Positions 48,844 through 60,273 of a stretch of 64,000 nt of DNA are shown piece after piece (positions within the stretch are counted from its first letter, which is position 1; each line of letters starts with the position of its first letter). The DNA lies in contig BSYQ01000002.1 in the NCBI GenBank assembly GCA_030272585.1, positions 2,728,001-2,792,000 of the forward strand, written 5' to 3'. Source of the DNA: Bryopsis sp. KO-2023. Taxonomy: Eukaryota; Chlorophyta; Ulvophyceae; Bryopsidales; Bryopsidaceae. Made by a program: the position numbers and the translations under genes. The notes beneath the pieces were generated by a model. The model was given only the letters and a program-made list of their open reading frames with translations. It was not told the DNA's origin and ran no database searches.

Positions 48844-49842
48844 TCACACTCCAACCTCATTGTTCAGTTTGTTTCAAGGTTGGGGGGGATGGATGACCAG
48901 CCCATGAGAAACACTCACTATATTTTTTACATTTTGATTTTTTGGCGGATTGATGGGCAAAGGAGGAAACGAAAATGGAAAAACTGTACACTGTGTTGTA
49001 GAGAAAGAGTCTGGGGTGCGTGGGTCATTTTGGAATGGATTTTTTGCGGGCTACCTGATCGATCAGGAACCATAAAAATTAAGTTTAAGTTCGTTTGTAA
49101 AACACTCAAAGCCATACACATCATAAATCGAACTTTTTCCCAACTAGTGTCGGTGTGAGGGAGATGTTTGGTTCGCTCTCAGTGTCCATCGTGAAACGTT
49201 CCAGAAGTCGCACAGAGTGTGGGTGCTTATACTAACACCATACAGTGTAGAAGTTTTTCTTCATTGAGAGAAAGAAAAAAAAACAAACTGCTTGCTTGCT
49301 AAGCGTCGGAAGCATGGCTTGGTTTTCCCAACTAACCATGACTGGTCTCCTCTCGACACCACCTTTTTGGGACAGAAATCCAAGAGAGATCAGACTCGTC
49401 TACGCATGTGATTTAGAAGAGAGATTGTTGGACCTTCTGGTGGGAAGCTTTTGAAACCGCTAAGATCCCGTTGATTTACGCCCCCTAAAAAAAGGAAAAG
49501 CTGTGTTCTGAGAAATTTAAAGAGATTGCGAAAATAGTTTTACGGATGACGGTTAAACAGCTTTTTTTTCTGAGGTCAACGAGTTTAATGTTGTCAGACA
49601 TGCTGGCCCTCGTTTAAATAGCATGTGAACAAAAAATCGGTCTCGTGGTACGGTCGACTGCTATTGGGAGTACCTGTTCGTACCTCGAAAGCCACACAAT
49701 CAGGAGGTCCTGGAAACGTGGAAAACAAAGGTGGTCAAACTTGAGACGCGCTTCACCAAACGCCTAGGATATCAAATTCGACCGTGCGACTCAGTTTCTT
49801 CTTCGTATCACTCTCCCCACCGACAGGAGCCCAGAGACGTTA
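48844..49842. other. Intergenic region
   Basis: No gene signature. It contains the presumed 3' end of the TOG gene and the promoter of the secreted-protein gene. Confidence 0.5.
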
Positions 49843-51738
49843 ATGATGGGGAGGTTCGTCAACGCTCTGTGGTTTCTCGTTGTGTTGCTGGCGACAGTGG
49901 AGCTCGTGACGTCACAGAACAGCACGGTCGTCAGGACGACCAAAGAATTTAGCAAGGCGCTGTATGACACACGCATCGACGTGATATATCTCCAGCACCC
50001 TCTCACTGTATCAGGCGAAGAGTGGGGATTCTTGAGGCCGGATGTCAAAAGACGGGTAATTGGACCGAAATTATCATATGATATGGAGAAAATATGCACA
50101 GTATCCCTCCAAAATAAATCTTTTGCTCACCACAGGCTAAAATCTAATCTGAACAAGTTCTTTGACTGTGTCTATTGTCATTTCTGATATTTTCAGGTTG
50201 AAATTAGACCATTGGAGCACACAGAAGACTTCGTTCTGGACCTTGGTGGAGGCTCCGATTTGGCTTTTGTGAGCGGGCCGTCTGGGGAATTGCATTTTTA
50301 TGACCTGCAGCTTCATGGAATATACCGACTCGCGCTTGGGGGTTCCGGAAGCGTTGGCATCATGAATCTGTTCCATGTGAATGCTCCCCAATCGATCCAC
50401 ATCCACAACTCCATCTGCTGCTTTCCCCCAGAAGTGTGCACGTCGATTTCTGATGATTTGAGAGTGATCGTGCCATCGTCGAAGGCAGCTCTCAGCGCAC
50501 TCGGTGTGGACTCTTGCCCGTTTCCAGACGCGGAAGAGCCCTTCCACACATACAAGTATTACGAAGGGTGTGTGCTTCCCCAAGAGTGGGATGCCAGCAA
50601 GATCACAGGGAGCATTCATTTCCACAACACCTCTTTATCGTGCTCTGAAAAGTGCAAGATGAACGATCGCCTGCTGGATATTCCAATCGTGCAAGTCTCC
50701 ACGGTAAGGCAAGCATCACAGTGTTTGACTACTTAACATGATTGCAAGCCATAATTCTGAAAGTTCTCATTGCGTGTGTGTGTGTGTGTGTGCAGTCCGA
50801 CAGTCGTCAGCTTGTGGCGGCTGTTGGCGGTATGGTCTCCGAACCTCAAATCCTTGAGATACGTTTGCTCGGGAGATTGGTAGTTTACGAATATCAGTGG
50901 TCGAACCCCATCATGATTGTGGCGAGAAGAGGGACAAGAATGTCGATCGATGGGCGCTTGGAAGATGGGAGTCATGCTCCCCTTGCGTTCCTTACAAATC
51001 ACGTGTTGATCAAGGCACTGGGGGAAATTACGCTCCAGCTGACGAACCTCGAATTGGAGTTGGAGAGCTTCAAACCAGGCTTCTTCTCAAAAACGGACTG
51101 GAATTTTCAGTTCTGTGATGGTGAAGATTACTTTTACAAGGTGATCGATCGTAGTTTGAGCTGTGGTTCACAAGTTTTCTTCTTCCCTTCTCAAAAGCTG
51201 TTGAAAGTTGAATGTTACTTTGCTGTAGTGGCCGCTGTATCTTCCCTACCCGTTCGCCTTCCAAGACTCGCTGGTTCAAATAGCCAACGTGTCCATAGTG
51301 TATCGAACATGTCCCTCCAACCTCGACTTCGACAAATTCATCGCTTCGCTGGAAGATTTCAAGCAACACTTCGTCAAGAGGGACTACGGAAATCTCACCA
51401 TCGCCCCCCCTTCGTTCTCGATCAACAAACTCGAGGTAGCCGGCATATTCTTCGATCAGTTCGACGTCAGCCTTCCAGCTTTCTTGGGAGATGGAGCTTC
51501 GTGGTCGCCTGTTATTTTGAACCATTTGGAGTTGCACAACGTCACCGTTGTTTGCGAATCTTTTGGTGAACCAGTGGGTGAGATCCCCCGCTGCTTTGGG
51601 GGCGAGGGGAGCTTCAACGGCAGCGAGGGGAAGAAGACTACGAACAAAACGGGCAATGCAGCCCCAATGGTCCCGTTTCTGAACTTGTGGGGAGTTCTTG
51701 CCCTGGCGACAGTGGTCTTTGTGGAATTCTGGCTGTAA
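49843..51738 (+). CDS. Secreted protein with signal peptide and GPI-type C terminus
   Basis: Four exons, 49843-50055, 50197-50703, 50796-51140 and 51229-51738, all join in phase 0 and give 524 residues. The N terminus MMGRFVNALWFLVVLLATVE is a signal peptide with likely cleavage after VTS. The C terminus ends in the hydrophobic FLNLWGVLALATVVFVEFWL with no cytoplasmic tail, preceded by a small-residue, N-glycosylatable segment, as in GPI-anchored proteins. Early in the mature chain, VVRTTKEFSKALYDTRIDVI resembles the start of algal secreted proteins that may form parallel beta-helices; this similarity is from memory and tentative. Many Cys pairs and N-X-S/T sites support an extracellular location. 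The third intron ends in a (GT)n run just before its acceptor. Confidence 0.8.
50774..50793. repeat. (GT)n tract abutting a splice acceptor
   Basis: The alternating GT run directly precedes gcag at the acceptor of exon 3 of the secreted-protein gene, where a pyrimidine tract is normally expected. Confidence 0.85.
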
Positions 51739-52104
51739 AGTGAGGAAGACGGAACTTTGGCTTTTGTTCAAGACATGATTCTTTCGGATCATTCCACACA
51801 AGAGCATTTTTGGTTGGTGTGATGTTTTCTTTTTCTACTTTCCTCCAGTGTGAGCCAAGGTCAACAAGGGGAAACCATAAAAAGTTTCACTACATTGTGT
51901 GAGTTCCAGTGATGGTTGAAACTTTGAAAGACCAGAGCGTTATCTCTGACATCACTAAGGTCATAATTAAAGAAAACAACTCCTGATAGGTGTACACCTT
52001 CCTGATGTAGGATGCTCAAATCCCTCTCTCACCGAAAAAACACTAATTTGCTTGTTGCAAGGTTTCAACAAGACCATACACGCAAACCATGCATAAAGTT
52101 TCCT
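51739..52104. other. Intergenic region
   Basis: 3' flank of the secreted-protein gene; no further feature. Confidence 0.5.
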
Positions 52105-52430
52105 TCAGCCAAGATCAATTTTTTTCACTCTGTAGAATAGTGGGAAAGAAAATCCCACACCAAGATTTTCCCATCGCCGCCTCACAACAGTGAGCTCGTT
52201 TCGGTAGAAACTACTCATAAAGCCACCTCCCACATTGAGCGTGTTGATGCAACAGCCCTCGGCAATATCGCGAATCACCACGTCGAGTGGATTTTTTCCA
52301 CTCGCCAAAAACCGTCGACTGGGAACGACGAGGGGTGGTCAGGAAAGAAAAAGATCCTTTACTGTAAGGAGATTTTCTCCCGCTTAGTAATCCCCACATA
52401 AATATCAGACACAAAGAAAGTCCTTTCACC
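52105..52430 (-). pseudogene. Decayed C-terminal part of an F-box/WD40 gene
   Basis: The minus strand encodes NPLDVVIRDIAEGCCINTLNV then FYRNELTVVRR, aligned with the last blade of the intact gene at 55187-54138 (NSMEVVVSGLVEEDRFLRTF, LTEGRLTVVRC). After a one-base shift the ending corresponds to gkILVWDF. Nothing upstream of the last blades is recognisable. The fragment is divergent to the coiled-coil frame at 52602, the mirror image of the 38.8-41.3 kb pair. Confidence 0.75.
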
Positions 52431-52601
52431 AGGTTTCACTGTGGCAAACTCCTGAAAGCAACTGAACAAGCCCAGGAAAATCGACGAACACGTTGTGCAT
52501 ACACAAGGTAGCCAAGCCACAGTCTTTTTTTTGCATCTCTTTCGCACTCCTCCGCAGGCAACTTGCCAAACTGACAGGGAGGTTTTGACACTACGTGCAG
52601 G

Positions 52602-52871
52602 ATGAGCGCAACCGAGAAAGAGAAACGTCTGGAGGTAGAAAACGCCGCTCTCCGTGCTCGTATCAGTGAGCAGGAGGTCATGGTGCGGGGGCTGTTCAGC
52701 CACATAAGCGAACTCCAGGGAAAACTGGCCAAGAGTGGTGATGAAAGGGACAAGGCCGCTGGGAAGAAACGGAAATTAGAGTCGGAGGACGTCAAAGAGC
52801 GCCTGTGCGCAATGGACCGGAAACTGGAGGAGGAGAGGGCGCGTCTGAAAGATTTTATGCAAGCCGTTTAG
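52602..52871 (+). pseudogene. Small coiled-coil protein, second copy, probably truncated
   Basis: The frame from ATG encodes MSATEKEKRLEVENAALRAR and continues as a coiled coil for 89 residues to a TAG. After the stop, the same frame continues to match the paralogue at 39348-38791 (ALEAKLNDQKDLQNQMVSA against LLEAKLNDQKKWQNQMVSA) to about 53075. The donor used in the paralogue is not conserved. A single nonsense mutation therefore seems to have truncated this copy; a short functional peptide remains possible. Confidence 0.65.
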
Positions 52872-53079
52872 GAGAAAGATGAGAAGATAAAGGCGTTGGA
52901 AGCAAAGCTTAATGACCAGAAAGACTTGCAGAATCAGATGGTCTCCGCCAAAGAATTTGACAGCAACAGCCAAACCAGCAGAAAGCTCATCAAAGAAAAA
53001 ATTCTGCTCCGTCTGTGGGAACATATCATGGTGCAGGATCATAGCCAGGTCTTTAACAATTGTGTGCTATGCTAGATGC

Positions 53080-54137
53080 GGACAAGAGCTTACTTGATAA
53101 TTATGGAAGAACACCACTGGCCCTTGTTGAAAACTATTCTCTGCCTGAAGCGACGAAGGGAGAGTTGAAGGTGCTCCTTCAGTAAGGTTCGTTTTTCTCA
53201 GCAATATATTTTTTCCTTTCCAATCACTGTTAATTTTGAAAACGGTTTTCCTGGAGCCCACGCTTTACAAACGAAAGTGGTCCAGAAATTGCAAAACTGA
53301 ACATGTAAGATTAGTTTTGAAAGAGGTCATATTTATAATGATCATACAGAATTAGGATTTAACAACCCCCTTTGTTGTTTCAAGGAGGGATGGGATGAGT
53401 TCATTTCGCTTGACCACCAACCCACCAGGATGATAAAGCATGATCCCCAAAAATCAAGTCGGTTTTTTAAGGTCTTATGGTTGGGGGCAGTCCAACAAGG
53501 AAGGCTCGGAGCATTCTTTCTCTTTTCTTTGATTTCACACATGTTCAGTCGATGACAGTTAGTTACTTACTGCTTATAAGCAGTACATGTTTCTCACTCT
53601 TGTTTGAAATGCGGGAAAACGTATGGAATGGGGTCCAGGAGGGGGGCAGTGCTACTCACTCTTCCGAAAAAGGGATGGCTGAGGGTGTTTAATCAAAACA
53701 AAATTCTCAACTTGATACATTTGATGTTTGTGCTGACCCCATCTTCACCATGGCACTGCTATCCCAACAGTGGAATCTCAATGGCTGCAAAATACCCCAA
53801 AATGTTGGTTTTTGTTTCCTCATTCTGGTGCTTTCTTGTACTGTTCTTTTCCTTGTGTGGGAGAGCTTCCCCTTTAAACAAGCAAGTCCAGACATGCATC
53901 CCACAAACCTTTTCATCTTCTTCATAACCAATGCGATAAAAACATTGTTTCTTCCATTTGGACAATTTTGCTGTAGGAAAGTGAAACTTCGTTCTAAAGG
54001 TGTACATCTGCAAATAGGAAGCTGATTGCCCATCCAAAAAACAATGATTGTTGCAAGACTTCCACAACACAAAATCACACACAAATTTGCATAAACAATC
54101 GTTGAAAAAGGTTTCCTACACCAAAGGTCAACACTTG
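53080..54137. other. Intergenic region
   Basis: Several open frames of 60-125 codons exist, but they lack motifs and splice support. It probably holds the 3' untranslated region of the minus-strand F-box gene. Confidence 0.45.
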
Positions 54138-55187
54138 TTAGTCTTCAAGGCAAGAGTGGGCACAGAAGTCCCACACCAGGATTTTCCCGTCGCACCGCAC
54201 AACAGTCAGCCTGCCCTCTGTCAAGAAAAGACCTATGAGTTTACCCCCTACATGAAACGTGCGAAGGAAACGATCCTCCTCGACAAGACCGGAAACCACC
54301 ACTTCCATCGAGTTTCTCGTACCCTGCGCAAACTTGCTTTCGTTGAGCGCTACAAGAAACCACCTTGGGTTATTGTCCACAACTCGCACAGACTCGAAGG
54401 TCTCCAAATCCCATATCCGGATGGTATCGTCCACAGAGCCACTAACAAACATCTTGTCATTGGCATCAACACGCAAGATAGGACGAGAGTGTCCCTCGAG
54501 TGCCACCACGCGGGTGCAGGAGGCCAAGCTCCACACTTCCAGATGCCCAACCCTCAATCCACATATCAACAAACCCACTCCCTTGGCAAATGCGGCACAT
54601 AAAATGTCCTCTTGCACCGGGCCACCCTCATTCAAAACCTTCACACGAGTCCAACCCATCTTGCTCCACAAATCCAGGCACCCAAACGTACCACCAAAGG
54701 CCACGTGGTCTCCGACATCCACGATCGCATGAACCTCGAAACGAAGGCTAATGGCCGCGATCTGTCTCAATTCAGGCATTTCCAGGACCGCCACCATTCG
54801 CGTGTCACTCTCGCACAGGAACATTCCATTGATCAAACACACAGCCGAACTCCCCATGTTGGCTCGGTCCCTAGTCAAGACGTCGCCTTTCTCAGCGTTC
54901 ACAGAAAAAATCTTTTCATCCCCAACTATCGCAATCATCTCGCCCCGCATAGCGTAACTTTCGATCCACCGATTCTTGAGGAGCTCGATACATTTCGGCA
55001 CAACGGTGCCACATCGCCAGGATCTCTCGAGGCCGATTTTCTTAGCGAAAGGGCCTTCCTTGGTGACTTCGTTCCAAGCCTTAGCGACACAGGAGCACCT
55101 GGCCAAAGCCCTCGGGCAAAGCCCCTCGAAGACTCGACCAACCACGCCACTAGGGAGCTCCCACTCAACACTCACGTAATCGCTCAT
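54138..55187 (-). CDS. F-box/WD40-repeat protein, second intact copy
   Basis: A single exon encodes 349 residues from MSDYVSVEWELPSGVVGRVF. The F-box (WELPSGVVGRVF, then ALARCSCVAKAWNEVTKEG) is followed by WD40-like blades, including VEVWSLASC-type endings (actual HLEVWSLA), ALEGHSRPILRVDANDKMF, VDDTIRIWDLETFE and ILVWDFCAH. Length, blade order and C terminus match the gene at 40214-41269. The expected role is a substrate receptor in an SCF-type ubiquitin ligase; the substrate is unknown. The frame is open further upstream to 55319, but this ATG aligns with the paralogue's start and leaves the F-box at the N terminus. Confidence 0.88.
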   Translation of the reverse strand: MSDYVSVEWELPSGVVGRVFEGLCPRALARCSCVAKAWNEVTKEGPFAKKIGLERSWRCGTVVPKCIELLKNRWIESYAMRGEMIAIVGDEKIFSVNAEKGDVLTRDRANMGSSAVCLINGMFLCESDTRMVAVLEMPELRQIAAISLRFEVHAIVDVGDHVAFGGTFGCLDLWSKMGWTRVKVLNEGGPVQEDILCAAFAKGVGLLICGLRVGHLEVWSLASCTRVVALEGHSRPILRVDANDKMFVSGSVDDTIRIWDLETFESVRVVDNNPRWFLVALNESKFAQGTRNSMEVVVSGLVEEDRFLRTFHVGGKLIGLFLTEGRLTVVRCDGKILVWDFCAHSCLED

Positions 55188-55951
55188 TCGTTCAAACGCG
55201 GCACAAAGAAAACCCCTTTGTACCCAAGTTGTATCTCGCCTAGGCCTCGTGGTTTCGGTGGTTTCAGCGAAGAAAAAAAAAATGCGGGAGAATCGAACGG
55301 GCCTGTTACGAACGCGCACCAGAAAACGTACTCTATGGCACTATTTGCGGAAATAAAAGAAAGCAGGGGTTTTCGGTTTTCCAGGATGAAAAAACAGTGA
55401 ATATAGTGATGTCCTTGTTGAATTCACAGTGTTGAATTCATGGGGGGGTTATCAAACACTAACGATAGTCACTTGGAAAACTGGCAAGGGAACGTCTACA
55501 GAACGTTCACTGGGTTTTCTGCTTGCGCCTGAACGGGACCGTGTCGAACAAACAAACAAACGCACGAAAAAAGAATGGAAGCGGTGGGTCTCTCGTTGCT
55601 TTCGTGTTGCCATCGCTTACCCTATTTTTGAGGGTTTGTCTTTGCCTTTGTCTTTCTGGAGTCGCTTTTGGCTTATGAAAACGGGTCGGCGACCGGCGGT
55701 CGGTTTCGACGTGCGCCACCTGGGAATAGGCCAGCAGCAAATTTCGCGCCAAAGCCGGTCGATGGGGTCGTTCACTCTTTTTCTCTATCTTTCGGAAGGA
55801 TGCGGTTGGCCGATGCCTCGCTGTTTTTTCCAAGACGACCTCCTTTGCTTGCCGCCGTGTAGCTTCGTTGGGGCAGGTGGTTTTTGAGAATGCTGTCAAG
55901 CAGTGCATGCATGTTTATTTGGTCACGAATGTTTTTTTTCAGGAAAACACG
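55188..55951. promoter_or_regulatory. Divergent region between F-box and tail-anchored genes
   Basis: The 5' flanks of two outward-reading genes. A 5' untranslated intron of the right-hand gene is likely: donor after gggcag near 55878 and acceptor ttttttttcag ending at 55942. Confidence 0.5.
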
Positions 55952-56982
55952 ATGTCGACCCAGACTTCCCCTCACTCCATTCTTTGGGGTTGGGTAGACG
56001 AAGAAAAATCAGTGGACGAGGGGCTCGACGAAGGCGAGGTTTTGAAAGGTATAGCGAGCCCCTCGTCTACTGATGATTCTGAAACGTCGTGCGACGGAAA
56101 TAGGGATGTCCCCGCTGGAACCTGTTTTTCCGACAGCGAGCTCGATGATATCCTGTTATGCGAGTCCGTCACCAGTGCGAGGCGGTTGACACCTGCTTGG
56201 ATCCCCCTGTTGGACTTCTCCTCACTCATGGCCATGGAGCATGGTGTTGTGAGACGCGACCGGTCTGTGCAGCCCTCCCAGGAGCTCTCGCGGACCCCAT
56301 CTGTTGCCAGCCAATCTCCTGTGTTGACGCCTTCTTCTGTACTGAGGGAAGAAAACGAGCGCCTCCACAAGCAGCTGGAAGAATCCCTCAAGGAAAACAG
56401 GAGGCTGAATGAGATTGTGGAGGGTCTACAGGTGAGAGAATTTGAGAAACAGTGGGATGTCCTGGATGATTGCTTTCAAAATCTATGATTTGACCATCTA
56501 TCATACCAAATTCTGTTGTTCTTTTTCTCCAGAGGAGTTTGGCTCAGTCCGAGGAGAGGTGGGCTGATTCAGAGCGGGCCGCCATGACTGCGATGTTCGA
56601 GAATAGGAGGCTGTTGTGCCTGCTGGAGGAGCACAATACACGGGTGGAGAACTCGATTCCAATTTCGGGAGGTAGAGAACAGATAAGGGCTGGTGTGTCC
56701 GATATGGATGGAAATGGCGAAAACACATTGGAGGATGGTCTGGAGGGGCTGGCAGAGGGGGCTGGGGTCAGAAAGATGAAGAGTGAGAAGAGCAGTCGGC
56801 CTGCTAGCCCGATTCTGCAAGAGCCGGAGCATGCTGGGGAGGGTCAGGAGTTGGGAGAGGTGGAAGTGAGGGTGGAAAGAAATGGCAGGGGGAGGAAAAG
56901 GTGGCTGCAAGGGATGTTGATTGGGGCTGTGGGATTGTCATTTCTTGCCAAGAGGGCAATCTGTGCTGGTACCAAGCGGTGA
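55952..56982 (+). CDS. Coiled-coil protein with C-terminal membrane anchor
   Basis: Two exons, 55952-56431 and 56533-56982, join in phase 0 and give 309 residues. The N-terminal about 130 residues are acidic and Ser-rich (for example EEKSVDEGLDEGEV). Residues about 130-205 form a coiled coil spanning the junction (LREENERLHKQLEESLKENR, then SLAQSEERWADSERA). The C terminus has a basic patch, GRGRKRW, then LQGMLIGAVGLSFLA and AKRAICAGTKR, the pattern of a tail-anchored protein exposed to the cytosol. The target membrane cannot be decided; the short segment with basic flanks would fit mitochondrial outer membrane, peroxisome or plastid envelope. No known family is recognised. Confidence 0.75.
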
Positions 56983-58615
56983 CTGTGTTACCATCGTATT
57001 CTATATCTATGTGTTTTGGTGGAGGGAAAGGGGGGAAGTTTTTTTTTTGGGGGGGGGGGGGGGGTTAAGATATTGTTGACTCAACAATATCAGAGTTCTG
57101 TTTGGGGTAGGTGGGTCAAAAGAAAAGCTGTAGGCCGAAAAAAAGAAAACAAAATCACAGGGATAGGTGGGGCAAACTGTAGGTTAAGAAGAGACTAAAA
57201 CATACAAAAAAAAGTGGGTGGGAGGATCAACCCAAAAACATATGAAGAATGTTAATTCCAAAGTAAAAAAAAAGTAGTAAAAAAAAAGAAAAATTGATTT
57301 CAAGGGGGAAAAAAAAGTGAATGGTGTGGTGTCCAAGAAACTTTTAGGGAGGCGCTCGTTTGTTCAGGATTTTTCAGGCAGGAGTGGAAACGGCTGTGGA
57401 GGACAGAAAAAAAAAAAGATTAAGATGCTTTCATCGACATGGATAACCTGCAGCATAAAATGAATGGGATGATGATTGTGTCGATCGAGCTGGAGCAGTG
57501 ATGTGATATCTGTTCATGAGGTGAGGCCGAAAACTTTTTGATATTTAACAGGTTCTGAAGATCGCTTAGGGTTTATGCTCCTCAAAAAAACCCCTCACCT
57601 CAACTCTTTGGAATCGAAACAAACAACACCTCTTCTAAAACGGCAGGCGATTATGGCTGTCAAGGTGAGGAAAAATTGTGAAAGAAACAATACGTCGCCC
57701 TGATGTGTATATGCAAAGACTTGATCTCATTTTCATTTGCCTAATTTTTTTGCAGGAAAGAAAATGATCATCCAACAAAAATATGGGATTTCGTTTTGGG
57801 GTTTTATGCACCAACTATGCGTCTCGAGGTTGATGGGCTGTGGGCATCTGAGATCCACATCTTTTCCTTCTCTTCTATTCTCTTTTTTTTTTCCGGGCAA
57901 AAAAATGCTGTGGGAAAAATGAACATCACTTGCTGGTGATAGACCTCTTCATGTGAACAGCCCTTTCTTCGACCATCCATCCATATACTGATGCCCCCAA
58001 GAAATTCCTTTCAAGCCCAGCCGCTCCAGAAGGGAGATTGCCCCTGAATTCTGTGAATGCTCTTCAGCATTTTGGGTGTTGTGTGTCATGTTTCTTATCG
58101 GAATTTTTTTTAAATGCCTACAAAATCTTCGCGGTTTGCAAAGTTCTATGCAAAAATTAACAACCTTATGATGATGTAATCATTGACAACAGGATCATAG
58201 AAAAAGGGAAAAGGCACTTTAAGAATGTTTGCTTGCAGTGGGGTCTCCACAGAACTCCCATCTGCTGTTTTAATTGTGAGGTGATCAGGTTAGTTTAAAA
58301 TATCACCCGAAATCAATGTATGGTTACAAAAAATTCGAATTTTCCTTCCTGAGGAAGCAGAAATGAGCGATAATTTCCCCCGAAAAAACAAAAACCTATT
58401 GCACACCATGACTCAAATCCCCCTCCCTCAAGAAGTGTGGAAAGAAGGAAAAAAAATTGATGGAAAAATCGAAACAATCCACCCTAAAAAAGAAAAGAAA
58501 TATGCTGAAAAAAAAAATAGGAATCTGTGCATTTTAACTTCATCGAATGATCGATAAAAAAGAAAAAACACAAACAAGCAATTCTGGAACTAGAATAGTG
58601 CCTTTTCGACGCCAC
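56983..58615. other. Non-coding stretch rich in homopolymers
   Basis: It contains a T-run followed by a long G-run at 57041-57063 and many A runs. No gene is recognisable. It separates a plus-strand gene from a convergent minus-strand gene, so it holds both 3' flanks. Confidence 0.5.
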
Positions 58616-60273
58616 TCAATGCGACTCAATTCGATTTTTGGGGTTCTTGTCCCCAGCATCATCAGAAAGGGGCGGCGCGGTTTCCTGCGCCTCATATTTC
58701 GCAATCCATATCCCCACGATGTAAGCATCGATAAACAGCTGCGAGATATGTGCAATCACGCAAGGAATCGTGATCAACCCCAAATCCCCCACCTCGCTCT
58801 CCTTCAAAAACGAAATAACGGTCACCGTAACCGGCAGCGTTTTCTGACTCGCCATGATGAGTACCGCTTTCCGCTCCCTGTCGCTCAACCGCAGGATGCC
58901 CACGCCTACGAAATTGAACGCCAAAAACACCAGGTGCATGGCGATCGCACCCGCGAGGGCTTCGAGAATGTTCACGACGCTCTGTTTCATTATCCCCTCC
59001 TGTGAACGGCTGAGCGTTTGCCACACGATGCAAACGAGCGACACGCTGCTCGTCAGACTGAGAAGCGTCTTGTACCTCGTGACGAATCGCTGCACAGTCA
59101 CGTGGGTTTCCCGCACCCCCTTCCCGATCAACAGAGAGACGAGTATTGTGCATGCCAATTTCACCACCAAGCGGGTGGCGTCGATGTCGATACTGCTGCC
59201 GCCGCCGCCGACCACGACGGAGATCGCGAAAGGGGTGGTGAGGATGCCTAGCATGTTGGTGCAAACCGTCAGCATCAAGGCGAGCGCTCCGTTGCCGTAA
59301 GCTTGCACCACCAGGGTAACCCCTGATGTGAGCGTGGTGGGGACGGCGGCGAAAATTGCTAGCCCAGTCGCGAACTCGGGGGTGCTGAAGGGGATCTTGA
59401 CCAAGGGGAAGCCTAAGCATGGGGTTATGATGAGGATGGTGATAGCTCCGTACAGGAACCCGACGTAAGCTTTGAGGGCTGCCATTATGTCGGTGGTTTT
59501 GAGCGTCAGCCCGGAGATGATGAAGATCGTGCACACGTTTATGGTTTGAATGAGTCGATAGTCGCCCACCTGGAAAAAGGGGTGGAAAAACGCAGTTAGC
59601 GTTCTAATATCCCTGATGAGGCAGGCCCCAGGGTTAACTGGGAAAGCTATTTAATAGGCCATGGACGAGATCAGTAGTGGTGTGTGATTGTGCAACAGTT
59701 TCAGTCCGACTGGTTCACCAACTGATGAGATCAGAAGGTCGGCTTGAACTCAATTTTTTCTTTAGTCAAATCAGCCCAGTTTAAGTTTGTTTTTTTTGGG
59801 GGGGGGGGTGGGGGGCAGGCAGGGTGACAGAAAAAGTCATGACCAGGCTCCAAAATAAAAAAGTGATATGAAACGACTGAGGAGTGGTCTGCTTGGTGTG
59901 ATCCTTTTGAAAAGGGAAAGCTGAATATTGTTTTTTTTTGTGCTTTTTTGTTCAACAATGAATCCAGAAACATTTCTTTCTCAACTTCAATGGGTGCCTG
60001 TAAATTTCACAGTATAAATAAATAAAAAAAGTACATATATTTCTAGCTAGTTATTTATTTTCCTTTGAGGACCACTTGAGTTACTGTTTTGGTGGAAAAA
60101 TGATGGACAGATGTATGTGGTGAGGATATGCATTCTTTTTGCCCCCTCCCCCCCCCAAAAAAAAAAAAAGATTAAAAAAATATAAAAAAAATTCCAGCAT
60201 ATCACCTGCCATTCAGAAATCGCTTCCCCTGGATAAGGCCACAGCATTGCCCAAACCAAAGCTACAAGAAACC
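58616..60273 (-). CDS. BASS4: BASS4-like plastid sodium/metabolite cotransporter, 5' exons missing
   Basis: The main exon (59569-58616, minus) and an upstream exon (60273-60206) join in phase 0: GFLVALVWAMLWPYPGEA and ISEWQ run into VGDYRLIQTINV. The protein is a multi-spanning carrier of the bile acid:sodium symporter fold, subgroup SBF-like/BASS4. The characteristic blocks are FIISGLTLKT near the start, EFATGLAIFAAVPTTLTSGV (helix 4 break region), NGALALMLTVCTNMLGI, and ASQKTLPVTVTV near the C terminus. Plant BASS proteins sit in the plastid envelope and move organic acids with sodium; the substrate of BASS4 is not firmly known. Exon 60273 needs one base from an earlier exon, so the transit peptide and first helix are coded further upstream (above 60.3 kb) and were not found. 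Confidence 0.85.

Noticed and set aside
58692-59534. 280-codon frame opposite in phase to the BASS4-like exon
   Set aside because: It is an out-of-frame shadow of the carrier gene on the same strand, rich in His and Arg, without family similarity.
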